A model generated the notes under the pieces. The model saw only the letters and a program-made list of their open reading frames with translations. It did no database searches and was not told the DNA's origin. The position numbers and the translations under genes were made by a program. A DNA stretch of 64,000 bases from Bacteroidota bacterium (GTDB lineage Bacteria > Bacteroidota > Bacteroidia > J057 > JADKCL01). Location: assembly GCA_016718825.1 (NCBI GenBank), contig JADKCL010000022.1, positions 62,001 to 126,000 on the forward strand, given 5' to 3'. Of the stretch, positions 44,313 through 52,405 are shown one piece after another (within the stretch, counting starts at the first letter, position 1; each line of letters starts with the position of its first letter).

Positions 44313-46709
44313 TTACAAATCAATCACGACGCCGATCGAAGGCAACAGCGTTCCCAAAGTATTTGGAATTTCACGCAATTGGTAACGTCCCGGATCATTC
44401 GGATCCAAAACCGGCGCTCCATTCGCATCGCGTACCACATCCAAACGAGGTTGCCCCTCACTTTGGAAATTGTACGCATTCTGCAAATCCAGATAGAGGT
44501 TGAGCGACCATTTCTGGAAAAACCACTTTTTGTCGAGCCTCACATCCATACTATGGCTCGCGGCCAGACGACTGGAATTCAGACGGCTATAATCTGGAAT
44601 CCCTTGTCCGACGATGTCCCAGACGGCAACTTGCGAGCTACGGTCCAAGTCATACGGCGTATAAGGTGTACCACCATAATAGCGCCAGCGCACACCCAAT
44701 TCCCAATTGCGCTTGAATTTCTTGCCGAGAACCGAAGTCAAAATCACCCGGTTGTCCCATGAACTCGGTTTGAAGGTGCCTGAACTGTCCGTGAATTCCG
44801 AGCGCACGTATGTGAAGGACACGATTCCAAAGAATCCCTTGTAAATCTTCTGCTGTGCACTCAACTCAACGCCATAACTGCGGCCATCGCTCGTGGAGGT
44901 AACCGGTGCAGCGCCGACGACACCAAAGTTTCCGCCTTGATTGGCCACAGAAATCTGCTCATCCAACAAAAACGGATAGTTGGTATAGCGCTTGTAGAAG
45001 CCCTCGGTCGTGAACCGCGTATTGAATTTGGTATTGTATTCAAATCCAGCCACAATGTGCTTGGAACTGATGTAGCTCAATCCGTTGTCGCGATTGACAA
45101 GGTTCCCTGCCGCGTCGCGGTAGCCCATCGAGGTGTAGGCAGGAAGCTGACGGTAGATGCCGGTATTGAAATTGAAGCTGAAACGCGGCTTGATGATATA
45201 ACTGAGCGAGAACCTTGGCGAAAATTGCTCGAATGGATTCGCCATTTCTTTGGAATAGCTGCTTCCGTCTACACGTACCCCTACGGCCATCACCAACCGG
45301 TCACTGATGAAACTGCGGCTCAAATTCCCGAAGGCACTATACTTGTGCAAATTCAAGGAAGTGTTGTATTGAATCGTGTCCAAGCCAAATGGCGTCGAAA
45401 TGCGGTTGTAGGTATCGTTGAGGTAACGCGCAAATTCATAGTTCAAGCCATAAACCACCTTGAAGCCGCCCTTGCGCACGTTGTGCTCGATACGGAGCTT
45501 GTTCTCAATCTCCTGCGAGACGTAGTCCAAAATTTTGTTGGCTTCTGTGGACTCATCGTTGTTCTGGTACTTGATATTCTTGTTGTTGAGCATGTTACGG
45601 CTCGCAACAACGGTCAAGTAGCTATTTTCAAAAAAGTGCTTGAAGTTGGCGCCGACGGTGTAGTTCCATTGCGTGTTGACCGGCAGATATCCCAGAATAT
45701 ACTTCTGCTCGTCGGTCGAATCGGCTTCCAAGTTCAAGGCAAAGTTGTCAATCGCGCCCAAACCGATCACGGTCAGTTCATTTTTCTCGTCAAACTTGGT
45801 GCGGGTCTTGAATTGGAAGTCGTTGTAATTGGGGAGGAATGGCAGTCCCAATGTTTTGAAAAGCCATCCGAGGTAAGAGCGCCGTCCGGAGGCCAAGAAA
45901 GTGGTTTTTTTGCCAATCGGTCCTTCCACGGTCAAACCGAGGTCGCTGCTGCCGACGGTGGCATTAAATCCCAGACGGTCTTCGCGGCCGGTTTTTTGCT
46001 TGATGTCCATCACCGAACTCAAGGCATTGCCTCGGCTGCTGGGGAAGGCGCTGGTGTAAAAATCAACCTCGCGGATGAAATTGACATTGATCAGGCCTGT
46101 CGGGCCACCGCTTGCGCCCTGCGTAGAAAAGTGGTTGATATTCGGAACCTCGATGCCATCAATATAAAAGCGGTTTTCATTGGGGGAACCCCCGCGGATG
46201 ATGATATCGTTACGAAAAGCCACCGTGCCGGCGACGCCGGGCAAGGACTGAATCATTCGGGAAATGTCACGGTTGCCACCTGGGCTTCGTGCGATTTCGT
46301 TGACCCCGATCGTACGGAGCGACAAAGGACTCTCTTCCGTCTTGTTGAAGGCAGAGGTGGTAATGACAACCGTATCGACCGTCGCACCATCCTCTTTCAA
46401 GGCAATCTCCAACTCCACAGGCTTCGAATTGGTCACTTCCAATTCCGGAATCACCTGTGTGGCAAAACCGGTGTAGGTCACCTCGACATTGTACAAACCC
46501 GGCGGAATGCCCTTGATTTCGAAGCGACCAAGGGAGTCGGTGTAGGTACCAAACGGTTGCTGCTGAACCTTTACCGTTGCGAAATCCAAGGGTTCATTGT
46601 TGATCGAATTGTAGACCCGACCCTTGATAATGCCATTTTGCGCCATTGCCAAGCCAAACGGCATGGCCAACAGCATGAGAAGCAGTAATTTCTTAAACAT
46701 GGAGAACAC
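44313..46709 (-). CDS. TonB-dependent outer-membrane receptor with carboxypeptidase-like domain
   Basis: A 798-residue receptor. The signal peptide is in MFKKLLLLMLLAMPFGLAMA (ATG at 46700 or 46709). Residues ~25-110 are the carboxypeptidase-regulatory-like domain (IIKGRVYNSINNEPLDFATV, GRFEIKGIPPGLYNVEV). The plug shows RNDIIIRGGSPNENRFYIDG, and the rest is a long barrel with IGVVIDL at the end rather than a terminal aromatic residue. The ligand is unknown; no SusD-like gene is near. Upstream, divergent from aroB, lies a 40-base perfect inverted repeat that matches the presumed operator of the CarH/LitR-like gene. Confidence 0.9.
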   Translation of the reverse strand: MFSMFKKLLLLMLLAMPFGLAMAQNGIIKGRVYNSINNEPLDFATVKVQQQPFGTYTDSLGRFEIKGIPPGLYNVEVTYTGFATQVIPELEVTNSKPVELEIALKEDGATVDTVVITTSAFNKTEESPLSLRTIGVNEIARSPGGNRDISRMIQSLPGVAGTVAFRNDIIIRGGSPNENRFYIDGIEVPNINHFSTQGASGGPTGLINVNFIREVDFYTSAFPSSRGNALSSVMDIKQKTGREDRLGFNATVGSSDLGLTVEGPIGKKTTFLASGRRSYLGWLFKTLGLPFLPNYNDFQFKTRTKFDEKNELTVIGLGAIDNFALNLEADSTDEQKYILGYLPVNTQWNYTVGANFKHFFENSYLTVVASRNMLNNKNIKYQNNDESTEANKILDYVSQEIENKLRIEHNVRKGGFKVVYGLNYEFARYLNDTYNRISTPFGLDTIQYNTSLNLHKYSAFGNLSRSFISDRLVMAVGVRVDGSSYSKEMANPFEQFSPRFSLSYIIKPRFSFNFNTGIYRQLPAYTSMGYRDAAGNLVNRDNGLSYISSKHIVAGFEYNTKFNTRFTTEGFYKRYTNYPFLLDEQISVANQGGNFGVVGAAPVTSTSDGRSYGVELSAQQKIYKGFFGIVSFTYVRSEFTDSSGTFKPSSWDNRVILTSVLGKKFKRNWELGVRWRYYGGTPYTPYDLDRSSQVAVWDIVGQGIPDYSRLNSSRLAASHSMDVRLDKKWFFQKWSLNLYLDLQNAYNFQSEGQPRLDVVRDANGAPVLDPNDPGRYQLREIPNTLGTLLPSIGVVIDL

Positions 46710-46747
46710 TTTTCATTGTAGTCTATAAAGGCAAACCGCTGCGCGGC

Positions 46748-46787
46748 AAAATTGTTTAAGATAGGTCAACAAATCTTAAACAATTTT
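46748..46787. promoter_or_regulatory. Operator-like inverted repeat between TonB receptor and aroB
   Basis: AAAATTGTTTAAGAT (46748-46762) is perfectly inverted as ATCTTAAACAATTTT (46773-46787) around AGGTCAACAA. It lies between two divergent start codons, so it cannot be a 3' terminator. The core ATTGTTTA-N18-TAAACAAT matches in sequence and spacing the repeat upstream of the MerR/B12-type gene at 50985-51018. Read on the minus strand, units beginning TTGTT recur every 11 bases. Confidence 0.7.
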
Positions 46788-46837
46788 CCAATTTCCAACG
46801 GACGTTCATCGGAATGAAAGATTCTTAATTTTGACCC

Positions 46838-47926
46838 ATGCAGCAAGAGCGAATGTCAACGGCGGGTGGTTTGAGCGAGGTCTTCCTGGGAATGGATGCA
46901 CTCATTCGATTTTGTGCCGAGATCAGCGATGCAAAATTCAAGATCTTAATGCTGACCGACACCAACACGGCCGAGTTGTGCAGGCCATTGGTGCGCGACC
47001 TTCTTCCCCCACATTTCCACCTTTCCATCGCCGAAGGCGAAGCCTCCAAGACCTTGTCGCAATGTGAGAAAATCTGGGAAAAACTGACTTCCAATGCCTT
47101 CGAACGCGGCGACATGATCATCAACCTGGGAGGTGGCATGATTTGCGACCTCGGCGGATTTGCGGCAAGCTGCTACAAACGCGGAATCGCCTTTGTGCAT
47201 ATTCCCACCACGCTGCTTGCCATGGCTGATGCAGCCATTGGCGGCAAGACCGGGATCGATTTCCACGGCTTCAAAAACCAAATCGGCAGTTTTCAGCAAC
47301 CCAAAGCGGTGGTGATCCACCCCGAATTCCTTGAAACCTTGCCGGATTTGCAATTGCGCGCCGGCTATGCCGAGGTGCTCAAGCACTACCTCATTCACGA
47401 TGCCGACGCGTGGAAAACAGCAGTTGAACTGCAAGGCTTGCCCTCAAATTGGGACGAAACCATTGCCAAAGCTGTCAAAATCAAGTTGTTTTTCACCGAA
47501 TCTGATCCGACGGAAAAAGGCATTCGCAAGGCGCTTAATTTTGGACACACCATCGGCCATGCCGTGGAAAGCCACTTTTTGCAGGAATTTGCAGGTGATC
47601 CGCTCTTGCATGGCGAAGCCGTGGCAGTCGGCATGGCCTGCGAAGCTTGGATCTCGCACCAACGTAATCTGATTTCTGCGAAGGAATTGTCAGAAATCGT
47701 GCAGACACTTGAAAATCTTTATGGGATCGTCCGCATTCCGCCGCAGATCATTCCCGACGTGAGCAAATGGTGCATCCAAGACAAGAAAAATGTCGGAGGC
47801 CGCATCAACGCGACGTTGCTCAATGGTATCGGCAAATTTTTGATCGACCAATGGCTCTCCATCGACGAAATTGAAGCAAGTCTGCTCGCCTACCACCATC
47901 AATTTTCAAAGAAAGACCGACCATGA
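46838..47926 (+). CDS. aroB: 3-dehydroquinate synthase
   Basis: AroB makes 3-dehydroquinate from DAHP in the shikimate pathway, using NAD and a divalent metal. Seen: the NAD-binding GGGMICDLGGFAASCYKRG and VHIPTTLLAMADAAIGGKTG, FHGFKNQIGSFQQPKAV, RAGYAEVLKHYLIHD, and the metal-binding His pair in LNFGHTIGHAVESHF. Length (362) fits. Its stop overlaps the aroA start by ATGA, so the two are co-translated. The upstream region has an operator-like repeat shared with the divergent TonB receptor. Confidence 0.96.
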   Translation: MQQERMSTAGGLSEVFLGMDALIRFCAEISDAKFKILMLTDTNTAELCRPLVRDLLPPHFHLSIAEGEASKTLSQCEKIWEKLTSNAFERGDMIINLGGGMICDLGGFAASCYKRGIAFVHIPTTLLAMADAAIGGKTGIDFHGFKNQIGSFQQPKAVVIHPEFLETLPDLQLRAGYAEVLKHYLIHDADAWKTAVELQGLPSNWDETIAKAVKIKLFFTESDPTEKGIRKALNFGHTIGHAVESHFLQEFAGDPLLHGEAVAVGMACEAWISHQRNLISAKELSEIVQTLENLYGIVRIPPQIIPDVSKWCIQDKKNVGGRINATLLNGIGKFLIDQWLSIDEIEASLLAYHHQFSKKDRP

Positions 47927-49146
47927 CACTTCATCTCTCTTCTCCTGAAAACGCAAAGCTCGAAGGGGACATCATGCTGCCAGGTTCCAAATCCGAAAGC
48001 AACCGCGCGTTGATCTTGCAGGCGATTTCCAAAGGGTTGATTCAGGTGGAGGGCATTTCGGAGGCGAAAGACAGCCAAATTTTGCAGCAGCTTTTGCGGG
48101 AAAATCCGGAAACCATGGATGTAGGCCATGCCGGCACGGCGATGCGGTTTTTGACCGCCTACCTCGCATTCAGGCCCGAAGACAAGCTCCTCACGGGCAG
48201 CGCGCGCATGCAGGAGCGCCCGATCGGGCCGCTTGTGAATGCGCTGCGCACGATGGGCGCCGAAATCGCCTACCTCGGTGAGAAAGGCTACCCTCCCCTG
48301 CTGATCTTTGGACGCAATGCGAAATTTGGCGAATCTGAAGTGGTCCTGCCCGGCAATGTCAGCAGCCAATTTGTCTCTGCCTTGCTCCTGATCGCCTATC
48401 AGCAGCCCGATGGCTTGCGCATTCGCCTTGTGGGCGAGGTGTTGTCGCGACCTTATATTGAGATGACCCTCGAACTGCTTTCGCGGTTTGGCATTCAGCA
48501 TACTTGGGAGGGCGACACGATTCATGTGCCCAAACAACAGCTTCGTTCAGGCACATTCAAGGTCGAGGCAGACTGGAGCGCGGCGAGTTATTGGTTTTGT
48601 GTGACGGCCTTGGCAAAGTCTGCAAAAATCAATCTCCACGGCCTTAGAAGAGAATCTTTGCAAGGTGACAGCGTTGTTGCTGCCAAAATGGCCGACCTGG
48701 GCGTACAGACGAATTGGCAGAAGGATATTTTGCAGCTGACAGGTCACGGCCCCATCCGGCAGAATATTCATTGGGATTTCTCGGATTGCCCTGATCTGGC
48801 GCAAGGTATGATCGTGGCTGCCGCAGCCTTGGGCGCCAAACCGACCTTCACCGGATTGCAGAGCCTCCGCATCAAGGAAACGGACCGCATCGCTGCCCTG
48901 CAGACCGAGTTGGCCAAGTTTGGCATTCAGCTGATGGAGGAAAACAACCGATGGTGGTTGGAGGGCCAATTTGTTTCGAAGGAGAATGTCATTTCAACTT
49001 ATCAGGACCACCGCATGGCCATGGCCTTTGCCCCGCTTGCGCTTTGCACGCCAAGCATCTCGATTGCCGAGGCAAACGTCGTCGAAAAAAGTTACCCAAG
49101 CTTTTGGACGGATCTGCAAAAGGTAGGCTTGGCCGTCAGCGCATAA
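47923..49146 (+). CDS. aroA: 3-phosphoshikimate 1-carboxyvinyltransferase (EPSP synthase)
   Basis: AroA joins shikimate-3-phosphate and phosphoenolpyruvate. Seen: MLPGSKSESNRALILQAIS (residues ~18-36, KSxSNR phosphate loop), GHAGTAMRFLTAYLA, MQERPIGPLVNAL, VLPGNVSSQFVSALLLIAY, VEADWSAASYWF, RIKETDRIAALQTELAKFG and YQDHRMAMAFAPLAL with the catalytic residues. The 407-residue length is slightly short of typical 420-450, as in some Bacteroidota. It overlaps aroB by four bases, and a strong terminator follows immediately. Confidence 0.96.
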   Translation: MTLHLSSPENAKLEGDIMLPGSKSESNRALILQAISKGLIQVEGISEAKDSQILQQLLRENPETMDVGHAGTAMRFLTAYLAFRPEDKLLTGSARMQERPIGPLVNALRTMGAEIAYLGEKGYPPLLIFGRNAKFGESEVVLPGNVSSQFVSALLLIAYQQPDGLRIRLVGEVLSRPYIEMTLELLSRFGIQHTWEGDTIHVPKQQLRSGTFKVEADWSAASYWFCVTALAKSAKINLHGLRRESLQGDSVVAAKMADLGVQTNWQKDILQLTGHGPIRQNIHWDFSDCPDLAQGMIVAAAALGAKPTFTGLQSLRIKETDRIAALQTELAKFGIQLMEENNRWWLEGQFVSKENVISTYQDHRMAMAFAPLALCTPSISIAEANVVEKSYPSFWTDLQKVGLAVSA

Positions 49147-49147
49147 A

Positions 49148-49180
49148 AAAAGCGGCAAGAACTGAATCCCTGCCGCTTTT
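49148..49180 (+). terminator. Intrinsic terminator after aroA
   Basis: AAAAGCGGCA (49148-49157) pairs perfectly with TGCCGCTTTT (49171-49180) around a 13-base loop, just past the aroA stop. The complementary A-run also allows use by the leftward sigma gene, whose stop lies at 49199. Confidence 0.75.
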
Positions 49181-49198
49181 CACAGAATCAATCAATCC

Positions 49199-49711
49199 TT
49201 AATTCTCAAATTGATAGCTTCCCAAATCGTCCTTCAGAAACTTGCGGGCGATGTGAATACGATTTTTGACCGTTCCAATGGGGATATCAAAATATTCAGC
49301 GATCTCGTGGTACTTAAAACCCTTGAAATGCATCATGAAGGGTTCGCGGTATTCGTCTTTCAGGTTTGCAATGGCTTCATTGATGTCTTCCATCGCAAAG
49401 CTGCCTGCAGACCCATTCTCCGTTACGCTTCCGGGAGAATTGATATAGTGAAGGTTTTCAGTTGTATCAATGAAGGTATTCCTTCTCACCATCCTGTGGT
49501 ACTGGGTGATGAAGGTGTTCTTCATGATGGTGTAGAGCCAAGCCTTGAGGTTGGTGCCATCGGCAAATTTCTCACGGTTGGTAATGGCCTTGAGCATGGT
49601 CTCCTGCATCAGGTCATCGGCATCTTCGGCATCACGTGTGAGCTTCAGTGCAAACGGACGAAGGAACCTCGACAGGCCTTGTATCTTTGTGTCAAACTCA
49701 ATTGCATTCAT
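49199..49711 (-). CDS. ECF-type RNA polymerase sigma factor
   Basis: A 170-residue sigma factor of the size and type common beside carotenoid genes in Bacteroidota. Region 2 is seen as FLRPFALKLTRDAEDADDLM followed by ETMLKAITNREKFADGTNLK and WLYTIMKNTFITQYHR; region 4 as LKDEYREPFMMHFKGFKYHE and the HTH segment IAEYFDIPIGTVKNRIHIAR. No anti-sigma gene is adjacent. The upstream region carries TTGTTTA-type repeats related to those at the CarH/LitR-like gene, suggesting control by that regulator. Known: LitR-LitS pairs combine such a B12/light-sensing MerR protein with an ECF sigma in actinobacteria. The linked carotenoid genes are not in the window. Confidence 0.92.
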   Translation of the reverse strand: MNAIEFDTKIQGLSRFLRPFALKLTRDAEDADDLMQETMLKAITNREKFADGTNLKAWLYTIMKNTFITQYHRMVRRNTFIDTTENLHYINSPGSVTENGSAGSFAMEDINEAIANLKDEYREPFMMHFKGFKYHEIAEYFDIPIGTVKNRIHIARKFLKDDLGSYQFEN

Positions 49712-50067
49712 AGTCTTCTCTTTTTTCAGCTCGATAGTCCATTACGACTACCATGATCCAAAGTTGCGCATTCTGTTTAACAATTGCAAGTGTTTGGTTA
49801 AACAAAATTTATTAAAAACCATTCTAAACAATTCCACTCACACTATCGCCAAACACACAAAAAGCTATATATCAACGATCTAAATCAGACAACTTTCAAA
49901 TTTCACTGAAAATTATTTAACGAAAAAAAACATTTCGTTCATCCAGTGCTCTCAAAATGTTCAACAAACGTCTCATGGCAAAAAAGCCATTTCAGCGAAG
50001 GGAAAAGCAAATTCCCAACCGAAAATGGCATCCCTGTCAACTTGGCATGGAAAAAGATGGGGAAAAA
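49712..50067. other. Gene-free, AT-rich stretch, 356 bases
   Basis: No coding frame is convincing. The left part holds the presumed promoter and operator of the ECF sigma gene (see the repeat at 49774-49804). The rest, to the CarH/LitR-like stop at 50068, is AT-rich with no clear hairpin. Confidence 0.45.
49774..49832. promoter_or_regulatory. Relaxed operator-like repeat upstream of the ECF sigma gene
   Basis: TGTTTAAC (49774-49781) is inverted as GTTAAACA (49797-49804); TGTTTA and TAAACA are separated by 19 bases. A further TCTAAACAAT lies at 49823-49832, identical to the right arm of the repeat upstream of the MerR/B12-type gene. The block lies 63-121 bases before the sigma start codon. 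Confidence 0.5.
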
Positions 50068-50973
50068 TCAGCCGCGCTCGGCGTACCGCAACAAATCCAG
50101 CGGCTGATGCAAGAGAATCACGTTGTCGCCCGTTGTCTTGATATTCGCGACAGCGGCACCCGCGACCAGAAACCTGGATCGGTGAAAGGTCTTTCCCAAG
50201 CGCGTCAAATAGGCTTGCGTGCTTTCCTTGGGGGGAACCAGCGTGAGGATGGTAAAAAAGTAATCCGGTTTATAGACTTCGTAAACGGCCGTCAAGTCTT
50301 CCTCGGGCAGGTTTTGACCCAAGTAAATGACTTTGTTGCCCCTGGAACGCAACAAAAATGCCGCAAACAACAAGCTTAGTTCGTGCAATTCACCTTCAGG
50401 CAGGAACAGCGCGTATTTAGGCACGCCGTCACCTTTGGCAGGTTGTTGCGCATCAATGGCAGCGATCAGCTTCTGACGAATCAGGTTACTGACGAAATGC
50501 TCCTGAACCGGCGTGATTGCGCCTGTCTGCCAAAGCATGCCCACCCGCTCAAAAAAAGGATAGATCACCTTGAGCATCGTGTCTTCGAATCCATAGCGCA
50601 ACGTGCTGTGGGCGATGGCACGCTCAAAACGTTCCTCGTCGAGCTCGATCATCGCCAAACTCATCGTGTTGATCTGATTGGCAAACTCATCACTCACCAC
50701 GTGCAGATTCTGACAGGCATGGTGAATATCGTCGTGCGACATCTTCGCGATGGCGGAAATCTTGAATCCGTTGCAATTCAGCATCGAGATGCTCAAGAGC
50801 AAACGCAAATCCTCATCGTCGTAATAACGGATATTGGTATCTGTGCGCTTGGGCTGCAAAATTTCGTAACGCTGCTCCCAGATACGCAAAGTGTGGGCCT
50901 TGATGCCCGAAATATTTTCTAAGTCGCGAATGGAGTACGTTGCCAACTGTGATGAATTTCGTTGAGAACGCAA
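50068..50973 (-). CDS. MerR-family regulator with cobalamin-binding domain (CarH/LitR-like)
   Basis: A 301-residue protein. Residues ~12-80 are a MerR winged helix (YSIRDLENISGIKAHTLRIW, RIWEQRYEILQPKRTDTNIR). The B12 helical bundle contains Trp148 and Glu158-His159, matching the Wx9EH light-sensor motif of CarH. The Rossmann part has His197 in EGELHELS, the lower axial ligand of the DxHxxG motif, with Ser200 replacing the usual Gly. Known: CarH/LitR represses carotenoid or light-response genes in the dark when adenosylcobalamin is bound. A matching inverted repeat ends 12 bases before its start, so autoregulation is likely. Confidence 0.9.
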   Translation of the reverse strand: MRSQRNSSQLATYSIRDLENISGIKAHTLRIWEQRYEILQPKRTDTNIRYYDDEDLRLLLSISMLNCNGFKISAIAKMSHDDIHHACQNLHVVSDEFANQINTMSLAMIELDEERFERAIAHSTLRYGFEDTMLKVIYPFFERVGMLWQTGAITPVQEHFVSNLIRQKLIAAIDAQQPAKGDGVPKYALFLPEGELHELSLLFAAFLLRSRGNKVIYLGQNLPEEDLTAVYEVYKPDYFFTILTLVPPKESTQAYLTRLGKTFHRSRFLVAGAAVANIKTTGDNVILLHQPLDLLRYAERG

Positions 50974-50984
50974 ATCAAGGACAG

Positions 50985-51018
50985 ATTGTTTAGACTTTGT
51001 TCAACAATTCTAAACAAT
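50985..51018. promoter_or_regulatory. Operator-like inverted repeat upstream of the CarH/LitR-like gene
   Basis: ATTGTTTAGA (50985-50994) is perfectly inverted as TCTAAACAAT (51009-51018); inside lies TTGTTCAACAA. The core ATTGTTTA-N18-TAAACAAT has the same half-sites and spacing as the repeat at 46748-46787. It lies 12-45 bases upstream of the start codon and overlaps the 3' end of the HAD gene. Confidence 0.7.
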
Positions 51019-51622
51019 ACGATTCGAAATGTGCATTGTCAGCTGAATTGATCCAGCCAGTTTGCCATCCGGAGGCAGCAGCACCTTCGATATTGGCCCT
51101 TGAATCGTCCAAAAACAGCGTTTCTGCCGCATTCATCCCCATTGCATCCACAACAAAATCGTAGATGTCACGGTTGGGCTTCCGTTTGCCAAGATCAAAA
51201 GAAAACCATGTACGTTCCATCAATTCAAACATATCGGCACACTGCGGCCCCCAAATCTCCTGGTGAATCACATTGGTGTTGCTCAGCAGCACGACTCTGA
51301 ATTGATCCGCCAATTGCTGCACCCAATGCATTCGCCCCGGAATTGGACCCAACAGCAGCGCATTCCACGCCGTATCCAATTCGGCGTCGCTCCCATTGCT
51401 GTCGAGCGCCTTTCGCAGCGCAACCCTGAATTCAGCCGGGGCAATCAAACCCATTTCCAAATCCAGCAATAGTGGATGGTCCATCTCGAAAGCTTGTGCT
51501 TTTGGACCTGCCAAGGCAGCCAAGCCGGCGACAGTGCGCGCAGGGTCAATGGCATACAGCACGCCGCCGAGATCCAAAATCACATTTTTGACTCCAGAAT
51601 AGGAATTCGAAGGATTTGACAT
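50990..51622 (-). CDS. HAD-superfamily hydrolase (YihX-like)
   Basis: A 210-residue HAD-IA-type protein. Motif I is NVILDLGGVLYAID (DLGG rather than DxD, the form found in the YihX/sEH-type subgroup); motif II is VVLLSNTNVIH; motif III holds the lysine in DLGKRKPNRDIYDF; motif IV is TLFLDDSRANIEGAAA. Known: such proteins often act on alpha-glucose-1-phosphate or other sugar phosphates. The substrate here is unknown. Its 3' end overlaps the presumed operator of the CarH/LitR-like gene. Confidence 0.9.
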   Translation of the reverse strand: MSNPSNSYSGVKNVILDLGGVLYAIDPARTVAGLAALAGPKAQAFEMDHPLLLDLEMGLIAPAEFRVALRKALDSNGSDAELDTAWNALLLGPIPGRMHWVQQLADQFRVVLLSNTNVIHQEIWGPQCADMFELMERTWFSFDLGKRKPNRDIYDFVVDAMGMNAAETLFLDDSRANIEGAAASGWQTGWINSADNAHFESYCLELLNKV

Positions 51623-51643
51623 GGCAGACTTCTTGGTTGCGGA

Positions 51644-52357
51644 TCAATGAAGATGGGAATAGTCCTTGAGGACAGAGCGCAGGAACTGCTCGGCATTCAT
51701 TGTTTGGGGTGGGGTGATACCCAAAGCATGACAAACGCGGTTGGCGCAGGCGTTGAGCACGCTTTGATCACCTTCCATACGGTGTTGCTTCAATACATCG
51801 CGGATGGTGCCGGCATCGGCATCGTCGAGTTTGGAGACTTCGGGAAACAAGGCTTGATAGCCCTCGCGTGTGGGGGCAAGGATGGTATCGGCAAGAGAAA
51901 CCTTGCGGTCGAGTTTGATCACCGTGGTGCCGGCCATCATGTCGCCAAACCGCTGCCCGCGCGGCGAAAATGCGATCGATCCAATCGCAATCGAACCGTA
52001 GAACATGCCCGGATTTACCTCCAAAAGCCTGAAGATCCAACGCAAAAGATAGTTTCCGACGTTGGCGGGACTGCCATCGACGCGTACGACCTTGATGCGC
52101 ATGGCCATTTTCCCCACACTTTGGCCCCTGAAAAACCATTCGCAGAGCAGATGATAGAGCAAACCGGGCACCGTCGCCAAGGCAATCGCCCCGGAAGAAA
52201 TGTCCCCCAAGGCAGCGGAGACAACGAATGCAGCGATCAACACGTACACGACGATGATGACAATGTCGATCAGCCACGCCAGAATACGGTCGAAAATCGA
52301 GGCCAATTCGTACTCGATTTCGATATTTTGCGATGTGGTTATTTTGATTTTGGTCAC
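51644..52357 (-). CDS. RDD family membrane protein
   Basis: About 237 residues from a GTG at 52357 (product begins MTKIKITTSQNIEIEYELAS, counting the GTG as Met). The RDD domain has two to three membrane helices: ASIFDRILAWLIDIVIIVVY with the conserved R and D, FFRGQSVGKMAMRIKVVRVD, and VGNYLLRWIFRLLEVNPGMF. A soluble C-terminal extension of about 90 residues follows (EGYQALFPEVSKLDDADAGT). The longer frame upstream to 53062 runs antisense through the SpoIIM-like gene and is rejected. It is divergent from the SpoIIM gene; RDD and SpoIIM genes are often adjacent in such clusters, pointing to a shared envelope role. Confidence 0.86.
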   Translation of the reverse strand: MTKIKITTSQNIEIEYELASIFDRILAWLIDIVIIVVYVLIAAFVVSAALGDISSGAIALATVPGLLYHLLCEWFFRGQSVGKMAMRIKVVRVDGSPANVGNYLLRWIFRLLEVNPGMFYGSIAIGSIAFSPRGQRFGDMMAGTTVIKLDRKVSLADTILAPTREGYQALFPEVSKLDDADAGTIRDVLKQHRMEGDQSVLNACANRVCHALGITPPQTMNAEQFLRSVLKDYSHLH

Positions 52358-52405
52358 TGCGAAAGAATCTATAAATTCAGGCGGTAAAATCCGTAAGCGA
52401 AGATA

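Noticed and set aside
44937..46688. Long rightward open frame (about 583 codons) opposite the TonB receptor gene
   Set aside because: It is antisense to a clear TonB receptor, has no recognisable domain, and long antisense frames are frequent at this base composition.
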